64,000 nt of DNA. Origin: Catenaria anguillulae PL171 (Eukaryota; Blastocladiomycota; Blastocladiomycetes; Blastocladiales; Catenariaceae). The stretch is taken from assembly GCA_002102555.1 (NCBI GenBank), contig MCFL01000053.1:1-64000 (forward strand), in the 5' to 3' direction. The notes under the pieces were generated by a model. The model saw nothing but the letters and a program-made list of their open reading frames with translations. It ran no database searches and was not told the origin of the DNA. Shown piece after piece: positions 12,319-23,410 of this stretch (position 1 is its first letter; every line of letters starts with the position of its first letter). A program made the position numbers and the translations under genes.

Positions 12319-14406
12319 CTATGGCCAGGCACCCATGACGATGGTGCAAGCGTAAGCACACGACATGACAAGCAACGAGAAAAAGTCTGTTCGTTGAGGC
12401 AACCTTGTCACCCATAACTTGACAACACCACCGCCACCAACACTACTCGCAATGCTGGTTGTGCCTGTGGTGGCACCGCTCACCCTCTGCTGAGACTGTG
12501 TCCTCGGTGTTCCGCTTGCGGACTCGCTGCGCTGTCGACCAATGTTTCGTTGCCGAGCCAATTGTTGCCACATTTCCAACCTCCGAATCTTCCACACGAA
12601 CGCCTTGGTCGCAAACCAGCGGGCAATGACAATCTGGAATGCGGTACCAGCCAAAATCAGTATGGGAATGCCATGTCCTTGGTCAGGCGTGCGCAGCTTG
12701 ATTCGATCCGATCTCGTGGCGCCGAGACCCAATGCAAGCAAGTAAGCGTTGGCGAGGACGACGACACTGACGATTCGTGCAATGAGTGTCTGCTCTGAGC
12801 GTGTCACTTGCAAGCGCAAATCTGACTGCAGGTCTTTGGCAGTCTTGACAAGGCGAGACGTTTCATTCGCGGTTCTTCGAGTCCTCCTGCTACCGCTTTC
12901 CAAGGCGGACGAAACGGACGCCGTGGATGCGCTGTGTTTAATGGTGGAGGCGGTGCTGGGATTGCAAGCAGGAATCGAACTCGAGGTGGTGGAGCCAAAC
13001 GTGGGAAGTGGCCATTGTTCGCCAGAGCGGGCCGCCTCTGCGTGTCGCGGCAGTGTGTCGTCGTCCAGAGCAGTGGCCCGTATGGATGGCTTTGCTGGAA
13101 TTGATTTCGAAAGCGAGTGAGACTTTTCCTTTGGAGGAGCTAGTTGTGCGACGGTGCCGAGGGATTCCAGTTCACGAGCTGCCAGTGTGCGTGGCAACCG
13201 ACTTAGGAGGCAACACTTGTGCAATAGGAAAAACCGAATATCGTCTGTAATACCAGCATCTCGGACTATGCAAAAGGTCAAGTTGGGAATCAGATACAAT
13301 GCCGCATCTTGCATGGTAAATGTGTAGTTGAGTGCAGCCGCTGTGCTGGTCAGACTCTCCCCAAGTCGTGCATAAAGGTCACACCACAGAACCGGGGCTG
13401 CAAAAACCGCTTCCATCGTGTCGTCCATGAGTACAACCCCAATGCCGTTGAGCATTCGAAAGACGAAAATGACCAGCGAAGAGTTTTGTTTACCCCAATC
13501 GAATTGAAGTACTGAGCCGAGCAAGCGGAGAATGATTCGAATCTGGCCATATGCACACTAAGAAAAGGGGGAGTCAGGCAAGTTTGCAAACGCTGAATCG
13601 GAACATGAGGAGTTGCGTACATGGAGCAGCAGATTAAAGTCAAAGTGTCTTGCGTAGACATTGCCCCGTTGAATCATTCGCGATGTCAAGATGCATGCCG
13701 CGACCACAATTAGGATTGTCGCAATGTACAGCGGAACTGTAATGACTGGCATTTTCGCCGTCCGAAGGATGTAGTAGCACGAAAACGCAATCATCAACAG
13801 GGCAAAGACCCGAGATTTTTCTTGCGGCGGGAACAAGTGGGGGTGTAACTTGAGCGCTCGCGACAAACTCCACTTGAGATACAATGGAATCAAGACGTAG
13901 CAAATGAGAAAGCTGAGGTTCGAGATGACTTGGCCAATGGCGCGGTCTTCACCAAATGCGCTGTCGAGGGTCGGGTTGACGACGTTTGCGGCATGAAAGC
14001 CAATGAGCAATCCAAAGAAGCCGCACAGTATCGCGTTGAATGTCCGAGTCTGTACCAGTGGAGCGTAGATGATAGAATAGTGCTGCTTGGTGATCCAGCC
14101 GAGAAGCGCCCACACAATGGTGTCGTAAGCTGCTCGCACGGCACTGCCATTCCATCGGCGAACAAGCTCGGGATTTTCGGGCGGCCAAGTGACAATCGAT
14201 GCGACAAAGGAAAGAACTGAGACGACATTGCAAAGAGCAACCATAAAGCATGTCGCTATGGCAAATGAGCGCCAATTCCCACGTTGTGTCGTGGGCACAG
14301 GAGCAGGCGATGCTCCTTCGATGGTAGATACCTGGGTGGATCCGTCCGTGTTGGCTGCGGTTGCGGCACTTTTTAGACACAAGCTTTTTGGGTCATCGGG
14401 AAGCAT
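12319..14406 (-). CDS. Polytopic membrane protein, unknown family (tandem copy 1)
   Basis: Exons 14406-13621 and 13557-12319 are joined in phase 0 (63-nt intron, donor GTACGC), giving about 674 aa. The first exon encodes about six hydrophobic segments after a short polar N-terminus. The second has several more, including LIARIVSVVVLANAYLLALGLGA, and a polar loop of about 130 residues rich in Ser/Thr/Ala. A strongly conserved central block reads MDDTMEAVFAAPVLWCDLY. The neighbour at 14598-16673 is a close paralogue with the same intron in the same place. I do not recognise the family. Topology suggests roughly 10-11 TM helices; transporter, channel and receptor are all possible. Confidence 0.85.
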
Positions 14407-14597
14407 AATTGGTATTGCATTGATGGTATTGCATTGAGTATTATGCGGTTATCCGTATTGCATTCCAGCGGAGATGGAGACAGGGGGAACCACATTCATC
14501 GTCGCATCATGTTGTCCTCATACACTGCCGTTGCGTGCAACACGTCCTGAATTTTCTCACAACTCATGACATTTACAATGTAAATATGATCCATAAA

Positions 14598-16673
14598 CTA
14601 GGGCCAAGCACCCATGACGATGGTGCACGCATAAGTGCAGGACATGACGAGCAACATCAAAAAGTCTCTTCGTTGAGGTAACCTCGTCACCCACAACTGG
14701 ACGGGACTGCTGCTGCCAGCTCCTGATCCCATTCCACCAATGGCCCTGGTGGCGACTGCGCTCGCCTTTTGCTGAGTGTGCGTTCCTGTCAGGCCGTGGA
14801 CCGACTCGCTCCGCTCTTTGCCAATTTTTCTCTGCCGAGCCCATATTCGCCACTGGTCCAATCTTTGAATCTTCCATCGAAAGACTTTGGTAGCGATCCA
14901 GCGGGCGAGGACGACCTCGACAGCAGTGCCGCCTAGAATCAGAGCAGGAATCAAATGCCCCTCGCCAGGCGTGCGCAGCCGAATTCGATCCGCTCTCGTT
15001 GCGCCTAGCCCGAGTGCGAGAAGATAGGCATTGCTGAGGACGAAGACACTGACGATTCGTGCAATCAGAGTCTGTTCCGAGCGCGTCACTTGCAAGCGCA
15101 AGTCTGTCTGCATGTCCTTGACAGCATTGATCAGTCGATTCTTGCTGGATATTGTGGCTTTCTTGCTTTCGTGCTTTCCCCCGCTCTCTACATCTGATGA
15201 AAGTGAGGTGGTTGATTTGCTCGCCTCATTGTTGAGGCTCGGCGTGAAAAGTGCCTGAGTCGAGCGCTTAGGTACTTGTGGGCAAGGTTGTGGCAGCGGT
15301 GGTGCGTCAGCATCACCAACGGCACCATTGGGACTCCCAGATGTTTCCGGTGTCTCCTCTACGGGCGCGGAAGCCGCGATGGTTGGCACATGGCCACTCG
15401 GAAGCGGCTTTGCTGTCAGCTTTTCGGGTTGCTCGGCAGTGAATCCTGCATTGGGTTGTGTTAATGTGGGCGGCAATTCGCCTGTAGGAGTTGGCAACCG
15501 ATTCAGCAGGCAGACCCGATGTGTGATGTAGAACCGCAAGTCGTCTGAAGCGCCTCCATCTTTCAGTATGCAAAAGATTAGGTTTGGGACGAGGTACAGG
15601 ATCGCATCTTGCACGGTCCACGTGTAATTGAGGGCGGCCGCTGTACTTGTGAGACTTTCGCCGAGCCTTGCGTACAAATCACACCAAAGGATCGGGGCTG
15701 CAAACACCGCCTCCATGGTATCGTCCATGAGGACGACGCCGATGCCGTTGAGCGTGCGAAAGATAAAGATGATGATCGACGAGTAGCGCTTGCTCCAGTC
15801 GAGCGTAAGGACGGAGCCAAGTAGCCGCAGAATGACTCGGATTTGGCCGTAAGCGCACTAACTCGAGCATGGCAATCAGCGAGACTTGAGGAAACCAAGC
15901 AGCAGAACGCTTCGAAACCTTGCACGTACATGCAGCAGCAGGTTGAAATCGAAATGTCTGGCATACACTTTTCCTCGCGAGATCATGGTCGACGTCAATA
16001 TGCACGCAACAATGACGATGACGATGGTTGCCACGTAAAGCGGAATAGAAATTGTGGACATCTTGACGGTTCGACTGACATAGTAGCAGGCCATGGCAGC
16101 GATCAACAGGGAAAAAATCCTTGACTTTTCTTGTGGCGGGAACAGATGCGGTTGAGTCTTGAGTGCTTGTGTCAAGGACCACTTGAGATACAAGGGAATG
16201 ACGACGTAGCAAATAAGGAATGCCATATTGGAAATGATTTCTCCAAACACACGGGCATCGGCAAACCCTGGGTCATTTGTTGGGTTGATAACGTTGACGA
16301 CATGAAATCCAATTAGCAGTGCAAAGAAGCTCCACAGGATAGCGGTGAAAGTCCTTGTCTGCACCAACGGCGCGTAGATGATAGAATAGTGCTGTTTTGC
16401 AATCAAACCCAGTAAACCCCAAACCACAACGTCGTAAACAGCCCTAACCGCATTGCCATTGTACTTGTCCACAAGCTTGGGATTTTCTTGTGGCCATGTT
16501 ACAATCGCTGCTGCAAATGCCAGTAAAGAGACCGCATTGCAGAGTAGCGTCATGAAGCATGTCGCGAGGGCAAAGGAGCGCCGGCTCCCGCGCTGAGTGA
16601 CAGGCAGGCTGTTTGAAACTTGTTGGCTACTACTCGCTTCATGGGATTGGGAAGCGGATCCATCTGGAATCAT
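14598..16673 (-). CDS. Polytopic membrane protein, unknown family (tandem copy 2)
   Basis: Exons 16673-15930 and 15857-14598 are joined in phase 0 (72-nt intron, donor GTACGT), giving about 667 aa. It aligns along its whole length with the gene at 12319-14406: the same HPHLFPPQEKSR loop, the same MDDTMEAVFAAP block and the same RVTRSEQ/LQVTRSEQTLIARIVSV helix start. The polar loop before that helix differs most in sequence and length. Head-to-tail arrangement, shared intron position and 191-bp spacing indicate a local tandem duplication. Function is unknown. Confidence 0.85.
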
Positions 16674-17026
16674 TGTGTTGCATCGAGTACTGCAGGACGC
16701 TTGGCATTCTAGGCTGCGTTACAGAAGGAGGAGGCAGTTCAACATTCGCGAACATGCAACATTGACTTGACTGCACAACATTTTTCAAATACATGTGATC
16801 ATGATGATTCACCAAGACTCAATAGGGAGGTGAAACCAGGATGAGCTCAATCATGAAAAAAGGGGTCTTCAAAATGCTCATGTATACGTTGTACATATCG
16901 TCAATCGTGGGACTCAGGAAACAAGAACGAAAGCCGAAGCAATGGAAACATCAACTGGGCTCGAGCAAGACAATGTGAAAATGGGAAGAGAAACCAAAAA
17001 GTTCATGCAAATGTACAAATGGACTC
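16674..17026. other. Intergenic region
   Basis: About 350 bp between the membrane-protein pair and the Egh16-like pair. I see nothing beyond probable 3' UTR of the gene ending at 17027 and the promoter of the gene starting at 16673. Confidence 0.5.
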
Positions 17027-18025
17027 TCAAGCCGCCTCCTCCTCTTCCCCGGCGCCGGCGCCTGGATTGTTGTTACCACCTGCAGCACCGCCGTTACCGT
17101 TGGCGCCACCGGCATTCCGGTTTGCGCCGCCAGCGTTTCGGTTTGCGCCACCAGCGTTCCGGTTTGCGCCTCCTGCCGCGTTCCCGTTACCACCGGCGCC
17201 TGCACCGTTCCCATTACCGTTTCCGGCGCCGGCACCGTTGGGGGCCTGCTGGACGGGGATACATCCACCGAACGGTCCGGCACGAGCAGGGTTGCGACAG
17301 CGAACCATGCACATGTCGCCGTTTGCCCCGCCGGTACATTGCAAATTGGCGGGCATGGTCACCACAAGGTCTTGAGGGGTCGTGTTGGTAGCGCGGTTTC
17401 GTCCATTGCGGCCGGGCAAGTTTTGTTGGATTTGAACTCCAGTGAATTGGGCGCCAGTCCCATCCATGGACTGTTTACATGAAGGGAGAGACAGGTCAAG
17501 TCAAACAACTGATCACGAGGCACGCTTGAAGCGCAGAGCAAGCGCAAATGACGTACGACTTCGCAAGTGTAAGGGCCAGCCCCATCGGCATTGACTTGGT
17601 GAACCGTCATGGTCAGAGTGGACCCGGGAGCCACGAGCGGAAGCTCGCCAAACTCGGACATGATTTCTTGGACGCCGGCTTGCATGTTGTTATTGCCGCC
17701 AGCGAGCGTGCGACCGCAAGGACCGACTTCGCCGGATTGGATTTCGCGGTCACGAATGATGGATGCGTCTTGCTGAAACGGGTTGCGCCTCGTGCCATCA
17801 CGAGGAGTAGTGGCGAGCTACAATGCGACGATGGGCATGGCACAAAACAAATGAGACACGGCACGAGAAAGTTGAGGATCGGAAAAAGAATATACGAACC
17901 ACGCCAATGGCACGGCCTTGCGAGCCGTTCATTCCGCGAGCGCCGACGATAGCAGCGTGTGCGTTGGCCAAAGGAACGGCCGAGGCCAAGAGAGCGGCAA
18001 TGGAGAGAAGTGTAGAGAAGTGCAT
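17027..18025 (-). CDS. Secreted Egh16-like protein (copy 1), Gly/Asn-rich tail
   Basis: Exons 18025-17900, 17817-17557 and 17470-17027, all phase 0, give 276 aa. Residues 1-22 are a clear signal peptide (hydrophobic core, cleavage near ANA-HA). The mature domain matches the Egh16/GAS (Pfam Egh16-like) family of secreted fungal proteins: TPRDGTRRNPFQQD, CGRTLAGGNNNMQAG, TVHQVNADGAGPYTC and the C-terminal CMVRCRNPARAGPFGGC. The tail is low-complexity with three to four near-perfect AGGANRN heptads and ends in Glu/Ala. The family was described from infection structures of plant-pathogenic ascomycetes; its biochemical role is not established. The paralogue at 19164 has the same exon layout. Confidence 0.92.
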
Positions 18026-19163
18026 TATGATGGAAAGATTGCGAGTGAAGGCGGCCAGCGCAGGGAATCAGTTGGGATTGGATGGTATGTAGTCTGTACA
18101 AAGAAGTGGGAATGGGTTTGTTGGATTTCCGTTTGTCTTGATAGGCAGGGGGATCTGGACCCATTTATGGCTGTGCGTTAGTGAGGTTTTTTTATTCTCG
18201 TGGTCCCCAGCATGGCACCTGCACAGCCATGGGGCGTGGACACATGCTCCCACTGGGATCTGAACGCAGGAACGTTCAGAACGAGTTTGGATTCCGCTGC
18301 ATAGCTTGCTCTGGAGTGGGAGCTAACGCGAATAGCCACGGACTTGCCTCTGAGGTGCCTCACCGACCACCACGTTTGACCTCTTCTCATGAATGCCTGA
18401 ACCTTTTTCTGTGGATCATGCGTTACAAGCTAGGAAGCCAACGAGTTTGGAACGTCGCACCACAACCACCCGAGCTCCCTTACGTGCCACCTGCAGGGCG
18501 CAACCGCTCAAGAGCTCGATTGTGTTCAATCGCACAATGCTTACCTAGAGCAACGAGCAAACGAGACACTGCATCCGTTGAAGCCCCAACAGTTCATGAC
18601 CAACACTGAAGGGGGCGGACGCGTATATTTGTAAGCGCGGATTCCGTTGCTGCAATATAGGATTGACAAAAAAATGGCCTGGGCAGTGGCTGAACGGATG
18701 TGCTTCAACCCTTGGAAACGGCCTGGATATAATGGAACGCGTTCACAGCCGTATTCATGACTTCACCAGACGCACGCGGACGCGTTGGCTGATTGCTCCA
18801 GGTGCTGAACTGTCTGGTTGCTCGTTCGGAAAAATTGTGTCTGACAGCCTGGCAAAGTAAACTGTGGGTGAGTCACAACGATCTCTCTAACCCAGCATGT
18901 GCAACATCGTCAAAGTCTGGCACGACCTCAATGAGCTGTTCATACCGATATGTGGTTGCTCGCTAGTCTTTTCTTCCACTCTTTACATTAGTCCCTTCCA
19001 CACAAACGAACACTGAAAATGTAGTGAATGAGGGACCGTCGCAGTCCTGGAACAGTTGAGTGAATGGAATATTCTTGCGCAGAGTGACGATACATGTACA
19101 CACAAAGTTGAACACATTGGTAAAAAACAAGACAACATCTTTGGCGATTCGCATTGAAACTCA
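18026..19163. other. Intergenic region between the two Egh16-like genes
   Basis: About 1.1 kb holding the promoter of copy 1 and the 3' flank of copy 2. I found no further gene. A GTTCAGATCC sequence near 18262-18271 (minus) superficially resembles a tRNA B box, but the stem does not pair. Confidence 0.5.
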
Positions 19164-20155
19164 TTACTGTCCGCGGCCAGCGCCGCCCAAACCGCCCAAC
19201 AAACCTCCAAGCAATCCACCAGCTGCGTTCCCACCGGCAGCCCCACCACCCGCACCGCCACCGGTGATCCGACCCAGACGACCCAACCTGCCACCTTGCT
19301 CTGCCCCGCCAGCGCCAGGCGCAGGCGCGGGCGCCGCGCCTTCACCAGCATCGGCTCCGCCTTGAGCCGGGGGCGGCGTCGCACCACCAGCGTTCCCGCC
19401 GCCTTGGCCTTGTTGCACAGGGACGCACCCGCCAAATGGACCAGCAACGGCATTGTTGCGGCACCGGACCATGCACATGTTTCCGTTGGGCCCGCCCGTG
19501 CACTGCATTTGCGCGGGCATGTTGAGGACGAGTGGCTGCGGGGTGGCGTTGCCGCCGACACTGACACCAAAGATTCCGGGGAGATTGCGTTGGACTTGGA
19601 CGGGTTGGAAGTCTTGGCCAGTGCCATCCATGGACTATACATGAGAGTGCGTAAAAGAGTGAGCGAGAATCGCGAGACACAAGTGAGACAACTTCAACAC
19701 GTACAATATCGCAGCGGTAGGGGCCAGCGCCGTCGGCATTCACTTGATGCACCGTCAACGTGAGCTGCGAGCCAGGCGTCACCTCGGGCAACCCGCCGAG
19801 ATCTTGCATGATGGCGGCCACACCCGCTTGAATGTCGTTGTTACCGCCGGCAATGGTCCGGCCACACGGACTCGCGCGGCCAGACCGAATCTCCGAGTCC
19901 CGAATCACGGACGTGTCGCGCTGGAACGGGTTGCGGCGAGTGCCGTCGCGGGGAGTGTCGGCGAGCTACATGAGGGTTTCACATGTGCCAGTTAGAAAAC
20001 GGCATTGACCAAGAAGGAGGTTTGCAAACGCGTACGATTCCCAAAGCGTAACCGCGCGGGCCGCCAGTGCCCTGAGCGGCGACAATGGCGCCGTGGGCAT
20101 GAGCGAGCGGAGTCGCGATCGCGAGGATGGTGAAGACGAAAGCGGCGAGTTTCAT
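19164..20155 (-). CDS. Secreted Egh16-like protein (copy 2), Gly-rich tail
   Basis: Exons 20155-20036, 19965-19705 and 19634-19164 (all phase 0) give 283 aa. Intron positions match copy 1 exactly and the middle exon is the same length (261 nt). The signal peptide covers about residues 1-20 (MKLAAFVFTILAIATPLAHA). The domain carries TPRDGTRRNPFQRD, CGRTIAGGNNDIQAG, TVHQVNADGAGPYRC and CMVRCRNNAVAGPFGGC, with the family cysteines conserved. The tail differs from copy 1: Gly/Ala/Pro-rich ending in repeated GGLLGG. Secretion is inferred from the signal peptide and absence of TM helices. Tandem duplication with tail divergence is the likely origin. Confidence 0.92.
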
Positions 20156-20799
20156 TGTTGAGAATGAAAAAGAAGAAGGGAGTGTGTGTCTGGATGAGGA
20201 GGGATTGTTAGGAAGGTGCAGGTGCGACCAGCGCTGGTGTGATGAGTAAATGTGTGGGACAGGTCAACTGTGAAAGTGAGGTTTCCATCCCTTGGGCAGG
20301 GAGGGACATGGTCGCATTTATGTCCTGGCCTTGAGTGAATTAGGTTCGTCTCTTGCTGTCGGGGTAGATTGTAGTCAGCGGACCGGTTTGATCTCGCACC
20401 GGCTGTGCGCCTCATTGAGCCGCAGCTCAGTTCTGTATGCAACCAGAACGAGTTGGAAATGGGCACAAAGTCATGATGAGCTAATTTTTAGGCAACAAGG
20501 TGCAAGAATCAACGCAGTGATGTTCTGTTCAAAGCCTTGCTCGTCAAGTCCGCTGCGGATGAATGGACGGCTCTCGAAGTGTTGCAATGACAAGAGGATT
20601 CGAGAGCGACGAGCTTACGCTCATTCCCAACGAGGTTGGTGCGGCCGAGCACCTTGGTGCAACGGTCGGGAAATTCGAACCGCCACGCCGTTGCAGTTTG
20701 GTTGGACAGACAAGGAGAGGACAAGAATGTGAGCAATGAAATGTGAATCGGCGCGTTTTTGTTCGCAGTCAAGCCTCAACCCTGGACGGCTGAGCAAGC
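20156..20799. other. Intergenic region
   Basis: About 640 bp between the Egh16-like copy 2 promoter and the 3' end of the PPR gene. No gene seen. An ATTCGAACC sequence near 20676 was checked as a tRNA T-loop and rejected. Confidence 0.5.
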
Positions 20800-23053
20800 T
20801 CAAGCACGGATCAAACGGCAGCAGGAAAGAAGAGCAGTTGTCTCAAGTTCAGGCGGGAAAGGACTTAGAATACAGACGCTCAGAGCCTCTCTGAGACAGA
20901 AAACAAAAGCTATTACACTAATCCTCAACCAACCGCAACACCACGTCTCCTGCTCCCTCGGCTTTGGCGCCTTCTTACTCCCACCACTCCTGCCCACCCT
21001 CCTGCCCTGCCACTCTGGGTCCGCTCCCCTACCCTCGACCTTTCGACACGCATCCTCGAGTTCCGTCACTCGCTCATCCCACTTTTCCTTTGAAAACCTG
21101 TCCGTCTTGGGCATGTTTGCCCTCGCCCACATACACATGGTCAAGCACTGATTAAGCACGGGCAGCGGCAGCTGATGCAGCTTGCGCACGGGGCGTGCCC
21201 CCGGGCGCAAACCCAGCACCCAAAGCAGGTGGTCCATGACTTGAATGAGTTTGGACTGTTTGAGCGGCGCTCGCCACGCGCCCGTGCCCGCAGCCATGGG
21301 TTTGGCCGGCGGCAGAATGAGCGCGCGGCCGAGTTGCGCAACGGCGGCAATTTCAGAGTCGGACCGCACCCATAGTTCGCCGTCGGTGGCGCGCGCATAG
21401 TGGTTGAGCAGGTCAAGCAGGAGCGGCGCGCCTTCGGGATGGGACTTTGGCGTGGTTGCGGCCAAGATATAGGCACATTCGCGAGCGGCGTGCAGGAGCG
21501 AGGCAAATGCGGCGTGCGACGGGTCCGGGCCGTTGCATTCGAGCTTTGACACGGGCTGCAGGGACTTGAGGGATTGTGGAAGGTGATTTGGGGCGAGTTT
21601 GGTGTGGTAGGCGTCGAGATACATGCGGATCAGTACGGGAGCTCGGCGCGCTTGTTGAGACTGGGCCATGGCGGCAAAGAGAACGTCCATGGACAGCGAG
21701 TCGAAGTGGGCACGAATGCGTGACGATGAAAGAGTGTCGTAGATGCGCTCGGTGAGTAGAGGGTCACCAACGTCGGTCATGCTTGCCGGGGTCGGTTTGG
21801 AGGGAGTAGCATCAGATGATGCAGATGATGCAGGCTGGCGAGCAGTGTCGAGCCGGTGGGCCATCATGAGCGCCCAGTTGGCCACCTTGGTTGGCATGGG
21901 CGCAATCAAACCGTGGCTCACTACCTTGTCAGGGACGGCGATGGAAGATGGCGGCAAATGCGGCACGATATCCTTGCCGAAGGCTTGAGGAGCCGCTCGG
22001 GCAAGCAGATGGAGCGGGACGGCGGGATCAGCGCCACGGCACTTTGCAGTTGCTGCACAAAGAGCGGCAAATAAGTCCTGGTCGATTCCTGTATCGCTAA
22101 TGTGCGCCACAACCGTCCGAATGGATTCGACGGTCACCATGCTCGGCGGTGCCCGGCGGGGGCGGCTGTCCTCGTCATCCGCCAATTGCGATGGCGCTGG
22201 CTGGGTTGCGCGAGCCATTGCGTTGAGAATGATGGTCAGCGTCGCACAGTCCAGCTGAACGTTCTCGGGCGGCTTGTCCAGAGCTTCGGCAAGCAGGTGC
22301 GAAGAGCCAGCCATGGCAAGCGCCTTGAGGTAGGCGTTGTACGAGTGGGCCGTCAGGTGCTGGGCCTTGTCGGAAACGAGACGAGAGAAGAGCCTTTGGC
22401 CTTCGGCGGCCTTGTTGGGCGAGGTGGACAGCCCAAGTGAGGTGAAGAGGTGTGACCAGGAATGAGCGTCGGGGGTTGCACCACGCTTTTTCATCTGTCA
22501 AACACAAGACAGGTTAATGACGAGATTGTCGGAATCGGAGACGTGAATGTTAGCATGTGATTGTGCGAACCTCGTTGAATAGGTCCAAGGTCTTCCCAAA
22601 CCGACCCTGGTTTGCATAAGCCAACAGGATCCGATTCCAAACGGGCGCCTGACCATTAGCAGCGGGGAGTGACGAACGTCATCCAGCGCTCCTCTATCCG
22701 GCCTTGCTTGAGTTTGCGGGAAACATGTTCTACAAGCAAATAGGAATCGCTGAATCGCTTGGGCTTGGCTCTCTGTTGGGAAGTCGGTGGGGCACGTTCG
22801 CTTGAGGGCGATGCTCTTGACTGGGGTGTCGACGTCGATGGCAGGCGATCCCGCCAAGTGGAACGCTGCACTGGTGGAGCTGGCTTTTTGATGGAGGCGG
22901 GTGTCTTGGTTGCGTCTTTCGAGGTCTTTGCGGCCGGGAGCGCTCTGGTCTGGAATCGGAATGAGAGCGGGAACTGGACCACGAATGAGGCAATGGAGCT
23001 AAGCGAAAGGTGGCAGAAAGCAAGGGTCGGCGCTGCAGGGGAAGCCACGGCAT
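20800..23053 (-). CDS. Pentatricopeptide repeat (PPR) protein, probably mitochondrial
   Basis: Three exons are proposed: 23053 to about 22734 (or 22725), 22648-22571 and 22494-20800; about 697 aa. The 26-codon middle exon joins perfectly to make a canonical PPR motif: WNRILLAYANQGRFGKTLDL, then FNEMKKRGATPDAHSW. One or two further PPR-like helical pairs follow (HSYNAYLKALAMAG; LDCATLTIILNAMA). The N-terminus MPWLPLQRRPLLSATFRLAP looks like a mitochondrial targeting peptide but is in a frame one base off from the rest of exon 1, so a single base appears to be missing between about 22920 and 23000. Two alternative donors both keep phase 0. PPR proteins bind organellar RNA; the target here is unknown. 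Confidence 0.8.
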
Positions 23054-23410
23054 GGCAGCAGCAGCAGCAGCAGCAACGGGTCTCAATCTTGATGCATTCA
23101 GGTGCAACATTGCGGATGGTTGGTATACATCGACTTGAATGGATTGGTTGTTTGACACATTGGTTGCACACACGTGATACATAAGCAACACAAGCAACAT
23201 GATGATTCAACGCGAGCTCTGGGACGCATCGTCAGATCGACGGCCCGTCCTTCTCCGACTGCACTGCAAAACGGCAAAGGGGATCGGCCATTGAGTTTTC
23301 ACTTATGGTCATATCTGGGATTCCAATTGACACAATCATTCATCCATGATTTCATCACATTGACAGCACATGGTGTACTCTCTAACCACACGCAATACGC
23401 TCCACCTGCA
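23054..23410. other. Divergent promoter region (PPR gene / methionine aminopeptidase)
   Basis: About 360 bp between two divergently transcribed genes, both predicted to be mitochondrial. A (GCA)n tract lies at about 23056-23074. No other element is recognisable. Confidence 0.4.

Noticed and set aside
20660..20700. ATTCGAACC resembles a tRNA T-loop on the minus strand.
   Set aside because: The flanking bases do not form a T stem and no A box lies at the right distance.
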